From positions 1-10,084 of the forward strand of contig WAQR01000228.1 in assembly GCA_015520145.1 (NCBI GenBank): a DNA stretch of 10,084 nucleotides, written 5' to 3'. This document shows, piece after piece, positions 6,132 to 10,084 of this stretch (position 1 is its first letter; the number at the start of each line of letters is the position of its first letter). The position numbers and the translations under genes were made by a program. This DNA comes from Candidatus Hydrothermarchaeota archaeon (lineage in GTDB: Archaea > Hydrothermarchaeota > Hydrothermarchaeia > Hydrothermarchaeales > WAQR01). Below the pieces are notes generated by a model. It saw only the letters and a list, made by a program, of their open reading frames with translations. It was not told where the DNA came from and made no database searches.

Positions 6132-6182
6132 GTGCAGCCCAGTCCATCACTACCTCCCATCCCTTCCACACCCCTCTCGCTT

Positions 6183-6216
6183 CCCTAGCCCCCTAGCCCC
6201 TCTAACCCCCCTAACC
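6183..6216 (-). repeat. Telomere-like G-rich repeat, possible G-quadruplex
   Basis: The minus strand reads as G runs split by TTAG, TTAGA and CTA: GGTTAG, six G, TTAGA, four G, CTA, five G, CTA, three G. These are at least four runs of three or more G with loops of 3-5 bases, enough for an intramolecular G-quadruplex. The TAG stop of the MutS-like gene (6213-6211) lies inside the repeat. It sits on the non-template strand, so it would also appear in the mRNA, just before the hdrCB promoter; a role in ending or pausing transcription is possible. Confidence 0.6.
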
Positions 6217-8391
6217 GCCCTCACCTCCATCACCCATCCCTCTGAACCTCTCCAGGATATATGTGTAAAAATCCCTCTGCTCTTTTTTGCTAAGTCTTTC
6301 CATAATCAGTTCTGGCGTGGATTTTGCAACGGTATTCAGTCTCGGGTTTCTATCCACGATAAGATTTAAGTCTTCATCCAGTCCCACAGCCTCTATACCA
6401 TCGATACGCGTACCCTCCATCACCTCCAGGTCACTGCCAAGATGAGTGACAACCGCCAGGAGGGTATTTTCATCTTCCAGAAACCAGGACACGATGCCTG
6501 AGATTATCCTTGCAGCAGCGCCGGGCTCTGTAACAGCCTCTATCTCGTCTGCAAGGATCAGTTTCTTTCTCCTAGACAGGGAGATATCTGCAAACGATTT
6601 TAAAAGGGATTCAAACGCACCAGCACCTGTACCGCCAGAATTTTTCCCAAAGAAATAGAGTTCGTCAATTACATGGACATACGACTCCTCAGCCATCACA
6701 GGCAGACCCATCTGCGCCATTATCTGCACCTGGGCAGCAGTCTCTATCAGTGTAGTCTTCCCGCCTGAATTTGCACCTGTAATAACCACTATCCGCTCAC
6801 CGTTCGAGGCTAAAAACCGAGAAGACTTATGATTAGACCCACCTTGGTTTTTAGACGAGCCAGAGGCTAAAAACCGAGGATCTATATCACAATCCCCAAT
6901 AACGTAATCCACGGGCTGGACGTCAGTTCTCCCATCTCGTGTAAGGAAGATATTCCTTGCCCCTCTAAACCCCAGACAAAATGAATCGCATATAACAGGT
7001 TCATTCATCCCCAGGCTAAACTCTCCAAGCGAAACCAAGATATCAATCTCCAGCATCTTTGTTAATATCCGCCTGATATCATCCTTATACCCTGACAGAA
7101 AAGCTGCAAGATCCTGCTGCACTTTAAACTCAGCCCTTAAAGCCTCTCTCCTAAGCCAGCTTTCAAGTTCCTTCAATTTTATTTCAGATACCCTTAAAGG
7201 ATAGCTCAACTCATCAGTAAACAGGCCTGAAAACATCAAAGTATCAGAGATTCCAAGTCTCTTCGCGCATTCTTCCTCTCCCTCATCAGCGATTTTCATC
7301 AAAAGAGACGAGATGTCAGGCGGCAGGTGTTCATAAAAATTACTCGAACCTCCCGAAGCACCCATACCGAGATTTTCAAGAATCCCCAGGACATCCCGCC
7401 CCCTGATAGAGACCGCACCGCCCTCAATCATCTTAACGATCCTGTCATTTGCTGTCTCAAGGCATTCCAGAACAACCCTATCCAGATTCTCATATGCACG
7501 TGAAAACGTCAATAGCTGTTCGTCTCTCTCACCACCTATCCCTGCACCTCCCAGACCCCTCACCCTCCCGGCCACCCGGTTTACAATATCTCTTTCCTCC
7601 TCTAAAATCCCGACAATCTCAAGCGCCCTATCGTCAAGCATCTCCAAAATCTGTGAGGCTGCAATGATCTTATCCCTGTTCTTAGAAAAGAATGCAAGCG
7701 CCCTCTCAGGAAAATATTTCTCTTCCCTGTCCTCGAGCACCTCCACATATGATGGGAGGTTCTCAAGATGGCCTGAAAATCTGTCATCATCCGATTGAAT
7801 ATATCTTATAAATGAATATTCCCCAAGATATTCAATGTCCTGCATGGACTCCAGGAGAATCGGCTCTACCCCCTGGTCGTTCAGTCTCTTAAAAATCTCC
7901 CTGCCCTCAGTAACAATCGCGCTGTCTTTAATTTGCGGGATTTTACCCTCCTCAAGCGGGCCGAGCGATTTCAGCACCTCTTTCAACTGTGCAAGGTCTT
8001 TAATGTTACTGACCAGATCTTTCCCTCTCTTTACGTACTCCTGTCTTCGTTTTATCTCCTCTATATCCTTTGTCGGATAATACAAAGAGAGCATCAACCT
8101 CCCGTATTCTGTACTAAAATGCCTATCCAGAAGGTCTATAATTCTGCGGTATATCGCCCTGCTTTCGCCTGTCTTTAGGAGGTCAACATATTCAAAACAC
8201 AGTTTTCTGGAGTATACATTCCTTAAGATCTCGGCAAGTTTCTGTCTCGGGATGCCGCGCACAGATGTAAGCTTCTCAAACTCCAGATTTTCAAGGGCAG
8301 AGAGGGCATTCTCCTCACTACCAAAATGAGATACCAGCCTCTCTTTGACCCTGTTTCCGACCCCTTTTATGTCTGTAAGTTTGGAGAACAT
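6211..8391 (-). CDS. MutS-family DNA-binding ATPase, archaeal type with N-terminal helix-hairpin-helix
   Basis: The 726-residue protein is an archaeal MutS relative of the MutS2/MutS5-like branch, not a classical mismatch-repair MutS: it lacks the N-terminal mismatch-reading domain. Residues 1-60 hold two helix-hairpin-helix motifs (LTDIKGVGNRVKERLVSHFG and LTSVRGIPRQKLAEIL). A long helical core/clamp region follows (70-460). The ATPase shows Walker A TGANSGGKT (538-546), Walker B LILADE (611-616) and the switch histidine VVTHLG (H650). No Smr nuclease domain is present, as usual for this archaeal group. Just before Walker A is an extra 24-residue stretch with the duplicated words RFLAS (506-510 and 525-529), unlikely to belong to the ancestral fold. 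ATG 8391 lies about 28 bases after a TATA box and has no clear ribosome site, so the mRNA is probably leaderless. Likely role: recombination or branched-DNA handling; unproven. Confidence 0.88.
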   Translation of the reverse strand: MFSKLTDIKGVGNRVKERLVSHFGSEENALSALENLEFEKLTSVRGIPRQKLAEILRNVYSRKLCFEYVDLLKTGESRAIYRRIIDLLDRHFSTEYGRLMLSLYYPTKDIEEIKRRQEYVKRGKDLVSNIKDLAQLKEVLKSLGPLEEGKIPQIKDSAIVTEGREIFKRLNDQGVEPILLESMQDIEYLGEYSFIRYIQSDDDRFSGHLENLPSYVEVLEDREEKYFPERALAFFSKNRDKIIAASQILEMLDDRALEIVGILEEERDIVNRVAGRVRGLGGAGIGGERDEQLLTFSRAYENLDRVVLECLETANDRIVKMIEGGAVSIRGRDVLGILENLGMGASGGSSNFYEHLPPDISSLLMKIADEGEEECAKRLGISDTLMFSGLFTDELSYPLRVSEIKLKELESWLRREALRAEFKVQQDLAAFLSGYKDDIRRILTKMLEIDILVSLGEFSLGMNEPVICDSFCLGFRGARNIFLTRDGRTDVQPVDYVIGDCDIDPRFLASGSSKNQGGSNHKSSRFLASNGERIVVITGANSGGKTTLIETAAQVQIMAQMGLPVMAEESYVHVIDELYFFGKNSGGTGAGAFESLLKSFADISLSRRKKLILADEIEAVTEPGAAARIISGIVSWFLEDENTLLAVVTHLGSDLEVMEGTRIDGIEAVGLDEDLNLIVDRNPRLNTVAKSTPELIMERLSKKEQRDFYTYILERFRGMGDGGEGG
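6806..6878. repeat. 57-bp in-frame insertion with direct and inverted repeat copies in the MutS-like gene
   Basis: GAGGCTAAAAACCGAG occurs at 6806-6821 and again at 6863-6878, identical over 16 bases and exactly 57 bases (19 codons) apart. Between them CTTGGTTTTTAG (6843-6854) is an inverted copy of the core with one change. The arrangement is therefore plus, minus, plus, able to fold into a 12-bp hairpin with either outer copy. Removal of one 57-bp unit would restore a compact join between residues 505 and 525, right before Walker A. It resembles a small palindromic element inserted in frame, or a local duplication. Confidence 0.7.
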
Positions 8392-8414
8392 AAAAAGGTG
8401 TTATGGATTCTTGG

Positions 8415-8424
8415 TATATTAATA
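8415..8424 (-). promoter_or_regulatory. TATA box of the MutS-like gene
   Basis: On the minus strand CAAAGTATTAATATACC (8429-8413) contains a TATA box centred about 28 bases before ATG 8391. Transcription would begin at or next to the start codon, which agrees with the absence of a Shine-Dalgarno sequence. It lies in the 52-base gap after the CbtB-like gene. Confidence 0.6.
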
Positions 8425-8443
8425 CTTTGAGACTCCAGTGACC

Positions 8444-8626
8444 CTAGTGACATGCCAGTATCCCTATCGAATGCCTTGCAGCATGGAAATAATCATGGGT
8501 TGCAGGTATGGGTGTGAAAAAGACCAGCCACAATACTGCACCTACCAGCGCCAGTATCAGAGCAAGCTGTGTCGGCAGGCCAAGATTTATCTCAAACCTG
8601 GATTTATAGACATTCTCGTCTTCCAA
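8444..8626 (-). CDS. cbtB: CbtB-like cobalt transporter subunit
   Basis: The 60-residue protein has an acidic start (MEDENVYKSRFEINLG), one membrane helix at about 18-38 (PTQLALILALVGAVLWLVFF) and a metal-ligand-rich end: H44-D45, H48, R51-H52 and the last two residues C59-H60. This layout (single helix, then H-D...H...R-H...C-H at the very end) is the hallmark of CbtB, the small partner of the CbtA cobalt permease; here the final motif reads GILACH instead of the usual GFPCH. The start is TTG 8626, supported by an excellent ribosome site GAGGTGA four bases upstream; the in-frame choice is unambiguous because an earlier ATG hits a stop at once. No CbtA gene is visible: the next gene downstream is MutS-like and a restriction-modification pair lies upstream. 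Cobalt is needed for the corrinoids of methanogens. Family assignment is by motif, not by search. Confidence 0.65.
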   Translation of the reverse strand: MEDENVYKSRFEINLGLPTQLALILALVGAVLWLVFFTPIPATHDYFHAARHSIGILACH

Positions 8627-8668
8627 TATATCACCTCATGCGTCATTAGGTCATTACACCTATATAAA
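8627..8668 (-). promoter_or_regulatory. Promoter, ribosome site and tandem repeat of the CbtB-like gene
   Basis: The TATA box (minus TTTATATA, 8668-8661) predicts a transcription start near 8638, leaving a leader of about 12 bases that is nearly all ribosome site (GAGGTGA, 8637-8631). Between TATA and start lie two adjacent 8-base copies, on the plus strand CGTCATTA (8641-8648) and GGTCATTA (8649-8656). Their position over the core promoter is what one expects of a repressor site, perhaps metal-responsive; the regulator is unknown. Confidence 0.55.
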
Positions 8669-8731
8669 TATATTCAATAACATAATAATTGTTAGCCGTT
8701 CAGGTAAAATAAACACGGGCACTGCCACAAG

Positions 8732-8763
8732 CCATGCCACTGAACACCCATGCCACTGAACAC
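8732..8763. repeat. Perfect 16-bp tandem duplication
   Basis: CCATGCCACTGAACAC is present twice without a gap (8732-8747 and 8748-8763). It lies in the non-coding stretch between the CbtB-like promoter and the attC-like element. Shortly after it, ATGACC (8781-8786) and GGTCAT (8802-8807) form an inverted pair with a nested ACCTG/CAGGT. I see no credible gene between 8669 and 8890. Confidence 0.75.
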
Positions 8764-8805
8764 ACACCGCTGCGGAACACATGACCTGAATACAGCAGGT
8801 TGGTC

Positions 8806-8896
8806 ATCTATCGGCTGGCGGGTATCTGAAGTTTGCGGAGCAAAGCGTAGCAAATTTGGGCGGAGTGAAACGAAGCCAGATATCCGCTTGTTAGGT
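8806..8896 (-). other. attC-like recombination site (degenerate) or cassette-end hairpin
   Basis: Read on the minus strand the element begins ACCTAAC (8896-8890), a match to the integron R'' core RYYYAAC, followed by AAGCGGATATCTGG. The segment CAGATACCCGCCAGCC comes at the far side, then GATAGAT (8812-8806), one base from the R' core GTTRRRY. The arms GCGGGTATCTG (8818-8828, plus) and CAGATATCCGC (8877-8887) pair over 11 positions with one G-T pair. An inner stem TTTGC/GCAAA (8832-8836, 8850-8854) lies in the 48-base loop. The TAA stop of the methyltransferase (8893-8891) falls inside ACCTAAC, the usual place of an attC in a gene cassette. The failed R' core is the main weakness; a terminator hairpin is the alternative. 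Confidence 0.45.
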
Positions 8897-9613
8897 GAAG
8901 TGGCGATTTTCTTCATTTCTATCATCTCTTTTTGGTTTTCTCATGATAAATAAATATTTGAATCCTCGGAGATAGAAATTAAATTTTCTTGCTCGCTCAT
9001 GCCAGATAGGAGTATTGGACGTCTGATTCCTTCTGACAACGCAGATTATATCAACTGTCTCGAAATATTTAATAAGTCTTTGGTAGATTTTAAATCCTAC
9101 TGGTATAAACCCTGATTTCTTTCTCCAATGATCTCCAATAAGCCATGCCATTACTTTACCAGGCTTTAATATTCGATATATTTCTTTAGTTACCTTTTCA
9201 AGTTCATCAAAAAACTCCTCTTTCTCACATGATATTTTTCCTATATCCATAGGATGATCAGAATATTTGATATTATTAGAATATGGAGAGTCTATGAATA
9301 CGAAATCAACAAAGTTATCCTTTAAAGGAATTTTTCTTGCGTCATTTTGAATAATATCCTCTCTGTAAGGAGTAATATCATATCCTATCACCTGTCTGTT
9401 TAATTCCCTCGCAACATCTATGGTAGTTCCACTGCCACACATTGGATCTACAACTAAATCACCTTCCTTAGTGTATCTTTGCAATAAGTTCCATATAACA
9501 AATGCAGGAGTAACTCCATTAAACTTATTATCTCCATGGGGCTTATCTCCATAATTTTGGGTTGGGAAATCCCATAAAGTTGTGGTTTCAATTTCAGGTT
9601 GATTCTTTTTCAT
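8891..9613 (-). CDS. DNA methyltransferase of a type II restriction-modification system
   Basis: The 240-residue protein is a site-specific amino-methyltransferase (N4-cytosine or N6-adenine type). The S-adenosylmethionine motif I is DPMCGSGTT (56-64), with acidic strand end GYDITP (77-82) after it; the catalytic motif IV is DSPYS (108-112), a variant of the usual (D/N/S)PP(Y/F). Further family words are 'FPTQNYGDKPHGDNKFNGVTPAFVIWNLL' at the start, 'GDHWRKKSGFIPVGF' (160-174) and 'RGFKYLFIMRKP' near the end. The order is motif I then IV, and there is no large separate target-recognition domain. ATG 9613 overlaps the nuclease gene by 20 bases and has AGAGGT about ten bases upstream. Codons are more AT-rich than in the 4.6-8.4 kb genes. 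Its role would be to protect host DNA against the nuclease encoded upstream. The modified base and sequence cannot be read from the protein. Confidence 0.88.
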   Translation of the reverse strand: MKKNQPEIETTTLWDFPTQNYGDKPHGDNKFNGVTPAFVIWNLLQRYTKEGDLVVDPMCGSGTTIDVARELNRQVIGYDITPYREDIIQNDARKIPLKDNFVDFVFIDSPYSNNIKYSDHPMDIGKISCEKEEFFDELEKVTKEIYRILKPGKVMAWLIGDHWRKKSGFIPVGFKIYQRLIKYFETVDIICVVRRNQTSNTPIWHERARKFNFYLRGFKYLFIMRKPKRDDRNEENRHFT

Positions 9614-10084
9614 TCTGCAATAACCTCTTTAAATCATCTATAAAATATTCAAATAATTTAACCTTATCACTCTCCTCAATCTTTTCTTCTGTTAATACAT
9701 AACTTCCATCAAGATCAACTTCTACAATAGCCCTTCCCTTTTTGGCAGGTTTCCTATAAGTAAGCGTACTATCTTCATCTGGAGTAATAAAGTAAACTTT
9801 AATATGTTTTGTAGCTTCATCCTGCAAGAGCTTAAGTTTCCAATACCCTGTTTGAGCAATGCGTTCTCTTAAAGTGACTTTACTTGAAATAACAACTAAC
9901 ACTCTATAAGTTTTTGGATGATAAATAATAATATCAACATCAGGCAAATGTAATCCGAAATCTCCATAATCAATTGCCAAATTTCTCTTAACCTGACTCA
10001 ATTCCATAGGTAAATTCCTTGTTCTTTCAAGTTTGTTTCCATTAATAACTTTCAATCCAAGACTTTCAACTTCTTCTGTAATGA
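9594..10084 (-). CDS. Type II restriction endonuclease, C-terminal part (5' truncated)
   Basis: The frame is open to the right edge, so the N-terminus lies outside; the residues before the internal TTG at 10055 (ITEEVESLG) continue the protein and no start is assigned. About 162 residues are visible. The nuclease core shows a PD-(D/E)xK pattern: PD then D in 'LPDVDIIIY', followed about 20 residues on by 'RVLVVISSKVTLRERIAQTGYWKLKLL'. The SxK-x(2)-LRER arrangement is typical of several type II restriction enzymes (BsaWI-like and related families), where a serine or cysteine replaces the acid before the lysine. It overlaps the methyltransferase start by 20 bases, a usual arrangement for restriction-modification pairs. 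Cleavage specificity is unknown. Its low GC differs from the genes left of 8.6 kb, pointing to transfer. The end is complete (TGA 9596-9594). Confidence 0.75.
   Translation of the reverse strand, partial: ITEEVESLGLKVINGNKLERTRNLPMELSQVKRNLAIDYGDFGLHLPDVDIIIYHPKTYRVLVVISSKVTLRERIAQTGYWKLKLLQDEATKHIKVYFITPDEDSTLTYRKPAKKGRAIVEVDLDGSYVLTEEKIEESDKVKLFEYFIDDLKRLLQNEKEST

Noticed and set aside
8691..8697. Second possible integron core (GTTAGCC) beside the CbtB-like promoter
   Set aside because: It misses the GTTRRRY consensus at the sixth base and no paired partner core or hairpin arms are found within attC distance.
8692..8925. 77-residue minus-strand frame across the structured stretch
   Set aside because: It crosses the end of the methyltransferase, the attC-like fold and the 16-bp duplication, and its sequence has no recognisable domain; treated as chance.
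1..10084. CRISPR array or rRNA/tRNA genes
   Set aside because: No regularly spaced repeats of suitable length and no cloverleaf or rRNA-like conserved stretches were seen on either strand.

Overview
The window looks archaeal, most likely from a methanogen, a methane or alkane oxidiser, or a close relative (Euryarchaeota/Halobacteriota). The evidence is a classic archaeal information-processing cluster (Gins51, L44e, S27e, aIF2-alpha, Nop10, PAC2-family protein), stand-alone heterodisulfide reductase subunits HdrC and HdrB, an archaeal MutS-like ATPase with an N-terminal helix-hairpin-helix region, TATA-box promoters at about -27, and GGAG/GGTG ribosome sites with several GTG and TTG starts. 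A finer taxonomic call is not possible from the sequence alone.

Layout. 1-629 (+): the C-terminal part of a DUF4367-like exported protein, coupled by ATGA to an unlisted 42-residue membrane microprotein. 634-1224 (-): a four-helix membrane protein with a C-terminal winged helix, probably a membrane-bound regulator, whose start region carries three related 9-10 bp half-sites. 1225-1672: a gene-free stretch with small hairpins and, at its end, a good TATA box. 1673-4645 (+): the tight operon of replication, translation, rRNA-modification and proteasome-chaperone genes, with overlaps or gaps of a few bases after L44e. 4642-8626 (-): reading leftwards on the minus strand, a CbtB-like cobalt-transport microprotein, the MutS-like protein, then hdrC and hdrB. 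Each of the three transcription units has its own TATA box. HdrB ends inside the stop codon of the PAC2 gene (shared TTAA). 8627-8890: regulatory and strongly structured non-coding DNA. 8891-10084 (-): an AT-rich type II restriction-modification pair, with the nuclease running off the right edge.

How the genes work together. The plus-strand operon links replication (Gins51, part of the CMG helicase) to ribosome and translation-initiation components and to Nop10 of the H/ACA RNP. HdrC and HdrB form the module that moves electrons from iron-sulfur clusters to CoM-S-S-CoB-type disulfides, but no HdrA lies nearby, so the partner is encoded elsewhere. The methyltransferase and nuclease are a self-contained defence pair with a different base composition.

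Most interesting points. (1) A 91-bp structured element begins exactly at the stop codon of the methyltransferase (minus-strand ACCTAAC, 8896-8890) and resembles an integron attC recombination site with a degenerate outer end, suggesting that the restriction-modification pair arrived as a gene cassette. (2) A 57-bp in-frame insertion with +/-/+ repeat copies sits just before the Walker A motif of the MutS-like ATPase. (3) A telomere-like G-rich run lies at the stop codon of that gene. (4) An operator-like repeat set surrounds the promoter of the membrane winged-helix gene. (5) An apparently orphan CbtB carries a tandem 8-bp repeat over its predicted transcription start.
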